A stretch of DNA of 64,000 nt from Xanthobacteraceae bacterium (GTDB taxonomy: Bacteria; Pseudomonadota; Alphaproteobacteria; Rhizobiales; Xanthobacteraceae), in contig JARBUD010000013.1 of the NCBI GenBank assembly GCA_029239875.1, positions 1-64,000 of the forward strand. Direction: 5' to 3'. The number at the start of each line of letters is the position of its first letter. The first letter of the stretch is position 1. The notes below the pieces were generated by a model that saw nothing but the letters and a program-made list of their open reading frames with translations, did no database searches and was not told the DNA's origin. Shown piece after piece: positions 38,072 through 48,036 of the stretch. The translations under genes and the position numbers were made by a program.

Positions 38072-38560
38072 GTGCGTATCGAGGAGGCTCGACCGTCGGA
38101 TGCCGAAGGGATGCTGACGGTGCATCGTGCCGCCGTACGCGGCACCGCGGCTCGATGGTACGAGGCCGATGTTATCGAGGCCTGGGCACCTCATGCGCTG
38201 CAAGCCGCGAGGATCGAGGAGCTTTCCCGGCGCATCGAGAGCGGCGAGGAAAGAGCCGTCGTCGCACGCGATGCAAGCGGCGCGATCATCGGCTTCGGCT
38301 CCATCGCGCCCGACGCCCGCGAATTGCGGGCCGTCTATGTCGCGCCCGATCATGGCCGTGCCGGCGTCGGCGGAGCCATCCTCCGTGAATTGGAAGTCCA
38401 GGCGAGACGGCACGGTCTCGTCGAACTGGCCATGGATGCTTCCCTCAACGCGGAAGCCTTTTATCGCCGTCACGGGTTCGCATCGGTAGGGCGCGGCGAA
38501 CACGTTCTGCGAGGAGGGCAGCGGATGGCGTGCATCCGCATGCACAAGCTCCTCGAATAG
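38072..38560 (+). CDS. GNAT family N-acetyltransferase
   Basis: VRIEEARPSDAEGMLTVHRAAVRGTAARWY...AVYVAPDHGRAGVGGAILRELEVQARRHGL...AEAFYRRHGF; likely GTG start. Confidence 0.88.
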   Translation: MRIEEARPSDAEGMLTVHRAAVRGTAARWYEADVIEAWAPHALQAARIEELSRRIESGEERAVVARDASGAIIGFGSIAPDARELRAVYVAPDHGRAGVGGAILRELEVQARRHGLVELAMDASLNAEAFYRRHGFASVGRGEHVLRGGQRMACIRMHKLLE

Positions 38561-38576
38561 AGCCGCGGCGGGGAGC

Positions 38577-38951
38577 CTACCTCTTCGGCGTGAGGTTCAG
38601 GTTGTCGAGCCCCTCGCCGCCGCGCCGGGCGTAGAACGTCCCGTCCTCCAGCCTGTCGAACCGCGCGAGCATTTTTCGCGTCGCGTCGATCAGGATAAAG
38701 TTGCCGTCCTTGTCGAGGAACCAGGCATAGGGATCGCCCTTGAGCTTCAGCTTCCTGAAGCACGCCTCGCTGCCCGTGAGCGCGAAGCCGCCGATCGCCT
38801 GCCCGCTTTCGAGGGTGATCGGACACACCGTGCCGCCCTCATGGTCCTCCCACAGCTCCCATTTCCCCTTGAGCTGCGTCGAGTCCGGATCGGCGGCCAT
38901 CGCCGGCGAGCCGCCGGCGAGAACCACCAGAAGGCCGAGAGCACTCCGCAT
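38577..38951 (-). CDS. AprI/Inh (Omp19-like) metalloprotease inhibitor family protein
   Basis: Signal peptide; LKGKWELWEDHEGGTVCPITLESGQAIGGFALTGSEACFRKLKLKGDPYAWFLDKDGNFILID, two Cys. Confidence 0.78.
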   Translation of the reverse strand: MRSALGLLVVLAGGSPAMAADPDSTQLKGKWELWEDHEGGTVCPITLESGQAIGGFALTGSEACFRKLKLKGDPYAWFLDKDGNFILIDATRKMLARFDRLEDGTFYARRGGEGLDNLNLTPKR

Positions 38952-39040
38952 CGTTCACCCCCATGAACAGACGGACCGCCTATTCCTAGCAGGGAGCCGC
39001 GCGATGCGCATGTGGGGACGGGCGGGACGGAGGCCGAACC

Positions 39041-39772
39041 TCAGCCGAAGCGCGACAGCGCCGGGAAGGTCTCCAGCAGCCAGAAGCTCGCGGTCGCCAT
39101 CCAGCCGGACAGGAAGCCGATGCCGGTGAGCACGAGCAGCGCACCCATCGCCTTCTCCACCATCGGCAGGTAGCGCCGGGCATGGCCGAGCAGGCCGAGC
39201 GCCGGGCGCGCCATCGCCGCCACCACCAGGAAGGGCACGCCGAGCCCGGCGGAATAGATGGCGAGCAGCCCCGCGCCCCGCGTCAGCGTCTGCTCGCTCG
39301 CCGCCACCGCGAGGATCGCCGCCAGCACCGGCCCGATGCAGGGCGTCCAGCCGAAGGCGAAGGCGAGGCCCATCACATAGGCGCCGACGAGCGTGGTCGG
39401 CGCGTCGACATGCACGCGCTTGGTCTGGGTGAGCCAGCCGAAGCGCAATATGCCGAGGAAGTGCAGCCCCATCAGCAAGATCGCCACGCCGGCGACGATG
39501 GCAAGCTCCTGCGAATAGAGCCTGAGATACGCGCCCGCCACCGAGGCGCCGGCCCCCAGCGCCACGAAGACGGTGGAGAAGCCGGCGACGAAGACGGCCG
39601 CCGCGCCGAGCGTGCGCCAGGCGGCGGTGTCGGTCGGCGCCTTGTGGGTGATCTGGTCGAGGCTGGTGCCGGCGAGGTAGCACAGATAGGGCGGCACCAG
39701 CGGCAGCACGCAGGGAGAGGCGAAGCTGGCGATGCCGGCCACGAAGGCGGCCGGAAGCGTGACGTCGGCCAT
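39041..39772 (-). CDS. ccdA: Cytochrome c biogenesis protein CcdA family
   Basis: LPAAFVAGIASFASPCVLPLVPPYLCYLAGTSL...LAFAFGWTPCIGPVLAAIL. Confidence 0.95.
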   Translation of the reverse strand: MADVTLPAAFVAGIASFASPCVLPLVPPYLCYLAGTSLDQITHKAPTDTAAWRTLGAAAVFVAGFSTVFVALGAGASVAGAYLRLYSQELAIVAGVAILLMGLHFLGILRFGWLTQTKRVHVDAPTTLVGAYVMGLAFAFGWTPCIGPVLAAILAVAASEQTLTRGAGLLAIYSAGLGVPFLVVAAMARPALGLLGHARRYLPMVEKAMGALLVLTGIGFLSGWMATASFWLLETFPALSRFG

Positions 39773-39898
39773 GAAAGGAGCAACCTTGCCGTTCCGAGGG
39801 CTTCCCCTTGCACGCCCGCGCCGGCTTATGCAATGCGACGGGTTAACCCTCGCCGTGATGTGATGCCCGCTAGAAGCCGTTTCCAGGGAAGACCTTCG

Positions 39899-40903
39899 AT
39901 GCGCAACCTAATCACCGACGTCGCCGGCCTGAAGATCGGCCACGCCACCGACCTCGACCTCGCCTCCGGCGTCACCGCCATCCTGTTCGACGAGCCGACC
40001 GTCGCCTCGGTGGACGTGCGCGGCGGCGGGCCGGGCACGCGCGAGACCGACCTGCTGGCGCCCGACTCGACGGTCGGCGCGGTCCACGCCATCACGCTGA
40101 GCGGCGGTTCCGCCTTCGGCACCGACGCGACCACCGGCGTGATGGGCTGGCTGGCCGAACAGGGGATCGGCTTCCCGATCGGCGACGCCCGTGTGCCGCT
40201 GGTGCCCGGCTGCGTGCTGTTCGACCTGCTCAATGGTGGCGACAAGGCCTGGGGCCGCTTCTCGCCCTATCGCGAGCTCGGCTATGCCGCCGCCGCCGCT
40301 GCCGGGGACGATTTCGCGCTCGGCACGGTGGGCGCCGGTACCGGGGCCTCGACCGCGATCCTGAAGGGCGGGCTCGGCTCGGCCTCCGTGGTCTCGGGAG
40401 CCGGCCACGTGGTGGGTGCGGTAGTGGCGGTGAACGCGGTCGGCTCGGTGAATGTCGGCCGCGGCCCGCATTTCTGGGCCGCCCCCTTCGAGCGGGACGG
40501 CGAATTTGGCGGCCTCGGCCTGCCGAGCCCCCTGCCCGCCCCCTCGATGACGCCGAAGATGAAGGGCGTCGATACCGGGGCCAACACCACCATCGCGGTC
40601 GTCGCCACCGATGCGGCGCTGACCAAGGCGCAGTGCAAGCGGCTCGCCATGATGGCCCATGACGGCCTCGCCCGCGCCATCTGGCCGGTGCATTCCATGC
40701 TCGACGGCGACACCATCTTCGTCGCCGCCACCGGCCATAGGCCGCTGGCCGATCCGGTGCTCGACATGACCTGGCTCGGCGTCGCCGCGGTGGATGCGCT
40801 CGCCCGCGCCTGCGCCCGCGGGGTATATGAGGCGACTTCCCTGCCCTTCGCCGAAGCCAAGCCCGCATGGCGCGACCGTTGGCCGGAGCATTGGAGGCGC
40901 TGA
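39899..40903 (+). CDS. P1 family peptidase (DmpA-like Ntn hydrolase)
   Basis: LITDVAGLKIGHATDLDLASGVTAILFDEPTVASVDVRGGGPGTRETDLL...AITLSGGSAFGTDATTGVM. Confidence 0.93.
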   Translation: MRNLITDVAGLKIGHATDLDLASGVTAILFDEPTVASVDVRGGGPGTRETDLLAPDSTVGAVHAITLSGGSAFGTDATTGVMGWLAEQGIGFPIGDARVPLVPGCVLFDLLNGGDKAWGRFSPYRELGYAAAAAAGDDFALGTVGAGTGASTAILKGGLGSASVVSGAGHVVGAVVAVNAVGSVNVGRGPHFWAAPFERDGEFGGLGLPSPLPAPSMTPKMKGVDTGANTTIAVVATDAALTKAQCKRLAMMAHDGLARAIWPVHSMLDGDTIFVAATGHRPLADPVLDMTWLGVAAVDALARACARGVYEATSLPFAEAKPAWRDRWPEHWRR

Positions 40904-41029
40904 CCGCCCCTATTGACGGGGCCGCAATAAGCGCGACGTCTTGTCGTCTTTGACGCCGCGCTTGTCGCATATGTCCAATCGGCAGGGCAGCCATGCGCCC
41001 GACACTCTCCTTGATAAAGAGGGGAGCGC

Positions 41030-42229
41030 ATGACCGAGAAACGGCCGCGCATCAGGGTCCACGGGTTAACCAAGATCTTCGGCGACGAGGCCGGGGCGGC
41101 GCTGTCGCTGCTCCAGGCCGGACAGAACCGGGCCGACATCCTCAAGGCCACCGGCGCGGTGGTCGGCCTGCAGGATGTCAGCTTCGACGTCGACGAGGGC
41201 GAGATCCTCATCGTCATGGGCCTGTCGGGCTCGGGCAAGTCGACCTGCCTGCGCTGCATCAACCGGCTGATCGAGCCGACCGCCGGCAGCGTCCTCGTCG
41301 ACGATACCGACGTCACCGCGCTGTCCGAGCGCGACTTGATGGAGCTGCGCCGCACCCGCTTCGGCATGGTGTTCCAGCAATTCGCGCTGTTCCCCCACCG
41401 CACCATCCTGAAAAACGTCGAATACGGCCTGGAAATCCAGGGCGTGGCGGCGGACCGGCGGCGCGACAAGGCGCTCGCCGCCATCGAGACGGTCGGGTTG
41501 AAGGGCTGGGACCAGCATTATCCCTCGCAGCTCTCCGGCGGCATGCAGCAGCGCGCCGGCCTCGCCCGCGCGCTGGCGCTCGATCCGGACGTGCTCTTGA
41601 TGGACGAAGCCTTCAGCGCCCTCGACCCGCTGATCCGCCGCGACATGCAGCAGGAGCTCGTCGCGCTGCAAAGGCGGCTGAAGAAGACCATCGTCTTCGT
41701 CAGCCACGACCTCGACGAGGCCATCGCGCTCGGCGGGCGCATCGTGCTGATGAAGGACGGGCGCGCGGTCCAGCAGGGCACCGCCGCCGACTTCCTCGCC
41801 AACCCGGCGGACGAATATGTGCGCCGCTTCGTCGAGCATATCGACGTGCTCGGCGTCGTCACTGCGGGCGACGCCATGCGCCAGCCGGCGGCGGTCAAGG
41901 CGTGGCACAGCACGGCGGCGGAAGCCCTGGCGAGCCTCACCCAGTCCGGCGAGCCGGTGATGACCGTCGTCTGCCACGAGGGTCGCTTCCAGGGCACGGT
42001 CGATGCCGCGACGCTCAGGGGCGCCGGCGAGACCGAGCTGCGCCTGCTGCTCAGCGACCGCGAAGCCTTCGTCTCCGGCACCGCCACGCTCAACGAGGCG
42101 GTCGCCAAGCTCGCCGCCGGCCGCGGCGAGATCGCCGTCATCGGCCCGACGGGCGAGCTCGCCGGGGTCATCGCCAATGCCGATCTCGTCGCAGCGCTCG
42201 CCCGCCGGCGGTCCGAGACGGCGCACTGA
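41030..42229 (+). CDS. Choline/glycine betaine ABC transporter ATP-binding protein (ProV/ChoV)
   Basis: VMGLSGSGKSTCLRCINRLIEPTAGSV...PSQLSGGMQQRAGLARALALDPDVLLMDEAFSALDPLIRRDMQ, C-terminal CBS-like region. Confidence 0.94.
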   Translation: MTEKRPRIRVHGLTKIFGDEAGAALSLLQAGQNRADILKATGAVVGLQDVSFDVDEGEILIVMGLSGSGKSTCLRCINRLIEPTAGSVLVDDTDVTALSERDLMELRRTRFGMVFQQFALFPHRTILKNVEYGLEIQGVAADRRRDKALAAIETVGLKGWDQHYPSQLSGGMQQRAGLARALALDPDVLLMDEAFSALDPLIRRDMQQELVALQRRLKKTIVFVSHDLDEAIALGGRIVLMKDGRAVQQGTAADFLANPADEYVRRFVEHIDVLGVVTAGDAMRQPAAVKAWHSTAAEALASLTQSGEPVMTVVCHEGRFQGTVDAATLRGAGETELRLLLSDREAFVSGTATLNEAVAKLAAGRGEIAVIGPTGELAGVIANADLVAALARRRSETAH

Positions 42230-42242
42230 AGGGGGCACGGCG

Positions 42243-43097
42243 ATGGCATTCGAGATTCCCCGCATCCCGCTCGCCGAATGGTGCGACATCGCCCTCGACT
42301 GGGCCACCGAGCACTTCTCCGGCGTCACCCGCGCCATCAGCGCGGTCATCGGCACCGGCATCGAGGAGATCACCGATTTCCTTGTCGGCCTGCCGCCATG
42401 GCTGGTCATCATCGCCTTCGGGCTGCTGATCTGGCGGCTGACCACCGCGCGCATCGCGCTCTTCTCGATGCTCGGCTTCGCCTTCCTGTGGAACCTGGAG
42501 CTCTGGCGGGCGACCATGCAGTCGCTCGTGCTGGTGCTGGTCTCGACGCTGTTCGCGCTCGCCATCGGCATCCCGATCGGCATCGGCGCCGCGCTCAGCA
42601 AGCGCTTCTGGCGCGTCGTCGCGCCGGCGCTCGACATGATGCAGACCATGCCGAGCTTCGTTTACCTGATCCCGGCCATTCCCTTCTTCGGCCTCGGCGC
42701 GGTGTCGGCGTGCTTCGCGACCATCGTCTTCGCCATGCCGCCGACCATCCGGCTGACGGCGCTCGGCATATTGGAGACGCCCTCGCAGCTGGTGGAGGCG
42801 GCGGACGCCTTCGGCTCCAGCCGCTGGCAGAAGCTGTTCAAGGTGCAGCTGCCGCTCGCCATCCCCACCATCATGGCCGGCATCAACCAGACCATCATGC
42901 TGGCGCTCTCCATGGTGGTGATCGCCGCCATGATCGGCGCCGGCGGCCTCGGCGGCGAGGTGTGGAAGGCGATCCAGCGGCTGGAGGCCGGCCAGGGCTT
43001 CCAGGCCGGCATCGCCATCGTGGTGCTCGCCGTCATCCTCGACCGCATCACCCAGCACATCGCCCGTCACATGCGGCGCGACCGCGAGGGCGTCTGA
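42243..43097 (+). CDS. Choline/glycine betaine ABC transporter permease (ProW/ChoW)
   Basis: LDMMQTMPSFVYLIPAIPFFGLGAVSACFATIVFAMPPTIRLTALGI...QTIMLALSMVVIAAMIGAGGLG. Confidence 0.95.
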   Translation: MAFEIPRIPLAEWCDIALDWATEHFSGVTRAISAVIGTGIEEITDFLVGLPPWLVIIAFGLLIWRLTTARIALFSMLGFAFLWNLELWRATMQSLVLVLVSTLFALAIGIPIGIGAALSKRFWRVVAPALDMMQTMPSFVYLIPAIPFFGLGAVSACFATIVFAMPPTIRLTALGILETPSQLVEAADAFGSSRWQKLFKVQLPLAIPTIMAGINQTIMLALSMVVIAAMIGAGGLGGEVWKAIQRLEAGQGFQAGIAIVVLAVILDRITQHIARHMRRDREGV

Positions 43098-43165
43098 CCT
43101 TCAAAAACGGAAGCAGGACAAAGACTTCCGACCCCGAACAACCTCTTCAGAGCGGAGCAACGACA

Positions 43166-44020
43166 ATGTCGATCCTCGGAAAATTCGTGCAGACGGCGGC
43201 CGTCGCCGCCACCGCCCTCGGCCTCGCCATGGGTGCGGCACAGGCGGAGAAGAAGGACCTCACCATCGCCTATGTGGAGTGGTCGGACGCGGTGGTCGCC
43301 ACCAACATCATCAAGACCGTGCTCGAGGACAAGGGCTACACGGTGAAGATCGTCCCGCTCTCCGGCGCCGCCATGTGGCAGGCGGTGGCGACGGGCGAGG
43401 CCGACGCCATGGTCGCGGCCTGGCTGCCGGCCACCCACGCCGCCTACAACGCCAAGCTGAAGGACAAGGTGGTCGACCTCGGCCCGAACGTCACCGGCGC
43501 CAAGATCGGCTGGGCCGTGCCGACCTATGTCGACATCGCCACCGTCGAGGACATCAAGAAGGACCCGGCGAAGATCGGCGGCAAGGTGATCGGCATCGAT
43601 CCCGGCGCCGGCCTGATGAAGGCGTCGGAGAAGGCGATCAAGGAATACGCCCTGCCGGTGAAGCTGGTCGAGGGCTCGGACGCCACCATGGTCGCGGCGC
43701 TCAAGGATGCCTACGCCAAGAAGGAGCCGATCGTCATCACCACCTGGACGCCGCACTGGATGTTCGCCGAGTGGGACCTGAAGTATCTCGCGGACCCGAA
43801 GGGCGTGTTCGGCGGCGAGGAGACGGTCAACACCGTGGTCTCGACCAAGCTGAAGGAAGAGGCGCCGGAGGCCTACAAGATCCTCGACAATTTCAGCCTC
43901 TCGCTCGACGACGAGCAGAAGGTGATGGTCGAGAACAACAAGCCCGGCGCGGACCCGGCCGCCACCGCCAAGGCGTGGGTCGCCGCCAACAAGGCCAAGG
44001 TCGACGCCTGGACCAAGTGA
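43166..44020 (+). CDS. Glycine betaine/choline ABC transporter substrate-binding protein (OpuAC/ProX)
   Basis: MSILGKFVQTAAVAATALGLAMGAAQAEKKDLTIAYVEWSDAVVATNIIKTVLEDKGYTVKIVPLSGAAMWQAVATGEADAMVAAWLP. Confidence 0.94.
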   Translation: MSILGKFVQTAAVAATALGLAMGAAQAEKKDLTIAYVEWSDAVVATNIIKTVLEDKGYTVKIVPLSGAAMWQAVATGEADAMVAAWLPATHAAYNAKLKDKVVDLGPNVTGAKIGWAVPTYVDIATVEDIKKDPAKIGGKVIGIDPGAGLMKASEKAIKEYALPVKLVEGSDATMVAALKDAYAKKEPIVITTWTPHWMFAEWDLKYLADPKGVFGGEETVNTVVSTKLKEEAPEAYKILDNFSLSLDDEQKVMVENNKPGADPAATAKAWVAANKAKVDAWTK

Positions 44021-44121
44021 GCTGGACCGAGCGAAACGCTGGACCAAGTGATCGGGACGCCTGGCGGCCCCCTCACCCCTCCTGACGATCGCCGTGACGC
44101 CTCGCGCGCGTCGTCAAACTG

Positions 44122-44154
44122 GAAGGCCGGGCATGCCCCGGCCTTCTCTTTTGC
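44122..44154 (+). terminator. Intrinsic terminator after betaine transporter operon
   Basis: GAAGGCCGGG-catg-CCCCGGCCTTC then TCTTTT. Confidence 0.82.
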
Positions 44155-44216
44155 TGGCCCGTTTCCTCAGAGCTGGCTCATAGTGGCCGTGGGTCGGCGG
44201 GTGCCATCTTTGCACC

Positions 44217-44310
44217 GTCATCCCCGGGCTTGACCCGGGGATCCACGGCCTGCCGGGCGCGCCGAGCCAAACCGAAGGCGTGGATGGCCGGGACAAGCCC
44301 GGCCATGACG
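44217..44310. repeat. Dispersed palindromic repeat family B
   Basis: GTCATCCCCGGGCTTGACCCGGGGATCCACGG...GTGGATGGCCGGGACAAGCCCGGCCATGACG. Confidence 0.8.
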
Positions 44311-44350
44311 TGGTTCCAAGCATCGCGGTCGCGAATTGCGAGCCCGGCTC

Positions 44351-44719
44351 TCAGGGGCAGGGTTCCCAGAAGCCGGTCGTGCGCTGCGGGTTGGTGTAGA
44401 ACCAGCAGTAATTCGGCTGAGGCGCCGGGCCGACCAGATTGGCGGCGGCGACCCCGGTGAGGAAGCCGAGCGCGGCGCCGGCGGCCACGGCTCCACCAGG
44501 CGCCCAGTAGCGGCGCGGATTGACGACCACCACGCCGCCGCCACGCGGCACCGGGCCGTAATAGCGGCCGGGACCGTAATAGTGGCCCGGTCCCCAGGCG
44601 GCGGCGCAGCCGCGCGGCCCGCAGCCGCCGGCCCGCCACGCACTCGCCTCCTGCGCCGAGCCCATGAAGCCGGCGACAGACAGCATCGCCACCGCGGCGA
44701 GCAAGCTCTTCCTGATCAT
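44351..44719 (-). CDS. Small secreted Gly/Tyr/Trp-rich protein
   Basis: [62 protein letters not shown]...[35 protein letters not shown]. Confidence 0.75.
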   Translation of the reverse strand: MIRKSLLAAVAMLSVAGFMGSAQEASAWRAGGCGPRGCAAAWGPGHYYGPGRYYGPVPRGGGVVVVNPRRYWAPGGAVAAGAALGFLTGVAAANLVGPAPQPNYCWFYTNPQRTTGFWEPCP

Positions 44720-44885
44720 CAAAATCCCCTCAGATTGTCGGGCCGGCCGGCGCCACGCGCCGGAATCACCCAGCGTCATGGTTGGTCTTTTCCCAATGCC
44801 GCACAATAGCACCGGCCTTTGTTGCCGCGTCGCGACCGCCATGCTAGGGCGCGCACCAGCCGGAACCTGCGGCCGGAGACCCGAC

Positions 44886-45572
44886 ATGACCCAGCGCCCG
44901 CTCATCATCTCGCCTTCCATCCTCGCCAGCGACTTCGCGCGCTTCGGCGAGGAGGTGCGCGCGGTCGACGCCGCCGGCGCCGACTGGATCCATATCGACG
45001 TGATGGACGGGCATTTCGTGCCCAACATCTCCTTCGGCCCGGACGTGGTGAAGGCGATCCGCCCGCTCTCGTCGAAGCCCTTCGACGTGCACCTGATGAT
45101 CGCGCCGGTCGACCCGTATCTGGAAGCCTTTGCCAAGGCCGGGGCCGACCACATCTCCGTCCATGCCGAGGCCGGCCCGCATCTGCACCGCTCGCTGCAG
45201 GCGATCCGCGCGCTCGGCAAGAAGGCGGGGGTCGCGATCAACCCGGCGACCCCGGCGAGCATGATCGAGAACGTGCTCGACCTCATCGACGTCATCATCG
45301 TGATGACGGTCAATCCCGGCTTCGGCGGCCAGGCCTTCATCGCCCCGGTGATGGACAAGGTGCGGCAGATCTCGGCGCTGGTCGGCGAGCGGCCGATCGA
45401 CATCGAGATCGACGGCGGTGTCGCGCCCGACACGGCCGGCGTCTGCATGCAGGCCGGCGCCAACGCGCTGGTCGCCGGCTCGGCCGTGTTCAAGGGCGGC
45501 CCTTCCGCCTATGCCGGCAACATCAAGGCCATCCGCGACGCTGCGCTGCGGGCGCGGGGCGAACTGGTGTGA
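44886..45572 (+). CDS. rpe: Ribulose-phosphate 3-epimerase
   Basis: [48 protein letters not shown]...[13 protein letters not shown]. Confidence 0.97.
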   Translation: MTQRPLIISPSILASDFARFGEEVRAVDAAGADWIHIDVMDGHFVPNISFGPDVVKAIRPLSSKPFDVHLMIAPVDPYLEAFAKAGADHISVHAEAGPHLHRSLQAIRALGKKAGVAINPATPASMIENVLDLIDVIIVMTVNPGFGGQAFIAPVMDKVRQISALVGERPIDIEIDGGVAPDTAGVCMQAGANALVAGSAVFKGGPSAYAGNIKAIRDAALRARGELV

Positions 45573-45586
45573 CGCGGAGCGAGACG

Positions 45587-45811
45587 ATGGAAGCCCACGC
45601 GAACGGCGACGAGCTCCGGAAAATCCTGTGCCGGCTGGAGATGGGCATGGTGCTCACCATCCCGGACCGCTGGCTCGACCGCAACATCACCGGCACCCGC
45701 GTGAGCCGCGCCTTGCTGGTGGAGGAGATCGCCCAGAAGTTCCACTGCGTCTGCCACCAGGAGATGGACGGCGTGCGCTTCGAGCGCCAGGGCTTCCCGT
45801 TCACCGGCTGA
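45587..45811 (+). CDS. Small uncharacterised protein between rpe and purB
   Basis: 74 aa MEAHANGDELRKILCRLEMGMVLTIPDRWLDRNITGTRVSRALLVEEIAQKFHCVCHQEMDGVRFERQGFPFTG. Confidence 0.65.
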   Translation: MEAHANGDELRKILCRLEMGMVLTIPDRWLDRNITGTRVSRALLVEEIAQKFHCVCHQEMDGVRFERQGFPFTG

Positions 45812-45885
45812 AGCGCGCGGGATTTGTCCCGCCTCCGTCGATCTGCTAGAGCGCGGGCCATCGTCGCAAGCCGAAAGAGCCGCCC

Positions 45886-47193
<1,308 letters not shown>

Positions 47194-47202
47194 AGAAGAG
47201 GG

Positions 47203-47916
47203 TCAGAAGCGCCGGCCGAAGCCGCCGCCGCTGCGGACGAACATCGGACGGCCGCCGAAGCCACCCGCGCGGAAGGCGGGGCCGCGGAAGCCGCCGGCGC
47301 GGTAGACCGGACCGCGGAAGCGCGGACCGCCGCCCCAATAGGCCGGCCGGCCGCGCCAGCCGGGACGAGCGGCCCATCCGGGACGATTCCACCCCGGACG
47401 GTTCCAGCCAGGACGGCCGGCCCAACCGGGACGATTCCAGCCGGGGCGATTCCAGCCGGGACGGTTCCAGCCCGGGCCCCAATAGCCGCCGCGCCAATAG
47501 GCACGCCGCCAGCCCGGACCCCAGCCCCAGCCAGGACCCCAGCCCCAGCCCGGGCCATAGCCCCAGCCCCAGCCGTCGTCCCAGGCCGAGCCGACCGCCG
47601 CGCCCAGCGCGAAGGCGCCGACGCCGAGGGCGACGTCATCGGCATAGTTGGGGGTGACGACGACGCTGGTGCCGCCGCCGGCGATGAAGCTGGCGCTGAC
47701 CCAGCCGCCGCCGACGCGGCACCAGTTGCCGGTGCAGCCGCCCACGCTCACGCGGGCGCCCGCCGGCAGCGAGCCGATGACGGCATAGTTCGTTCCCGGT
47801 CCGCTGCGGACATTCACCGTATTGGTGATCACCGCCGCGGATGCCGCATTCACGACGCTGCCGGCGACCAGAAGGCCGGCGGCCAGCGCCAACGACTTCA
47901 CGAGACTCATTTTCAT
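47203..47916 (-). CDS. Secreted SH3b-domain protein with WNRPGW/Gly-Arg repeats
   Basis: Signal peptide; VITNTVNVRSGPGTNYAVIGSLPAGARVSVGGCTGNWCRVGGGWVSASFI then (WNRPGW)n and RxGG-rich tail. Confidence 0.85.
   Translation of the reverse strand: MKMSLVKSLALAAGLLVAGSVVNAASAAVITNTVNVRSGPGTNYAVIGSLPAGARVSVGGCTGNWCRVGGGWVSASFIAGGGTSVVVTPNYADDVALGVGAFALGAAVGSAWDDGWGWGYGPGWGWGPGWGWGPGWRRAYWRGGYWGPGWNRPGWNRPGWNRPGWAGRPGWNRPGWNRPGWAARPGWRGRPAYWGGGPRFRGPVYRAGGFRGPAFRAGGFGGRPMFVRSGGGFGRRF
47380..47475. repeat. Imperfect 15-bp tandem repeat encoding PGWNR units
   Basis: Repeated GGACGATTCCAGCCG/GGACGGTTCCAGCCG units. Confidence 0.8.
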
Positions 47917-48036
47917 CTCCCTAAAGGCGCATGAAGCGCCCCGGTCGTCGCCTGGGCGGCCGGGTCTTGATCTTCGAAGGCAACCACGTCCGGCGGAATT
48001 GGTTGCATCACCTATCCGCGCGCGGGGCGACGGAGA

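Noticed and set aside
47380-47475. Possible CRISPR-like short repeats
   Set aside because: In-frame 15-bp coding repeats without unique spacers; protein low complexity, not CRISPR
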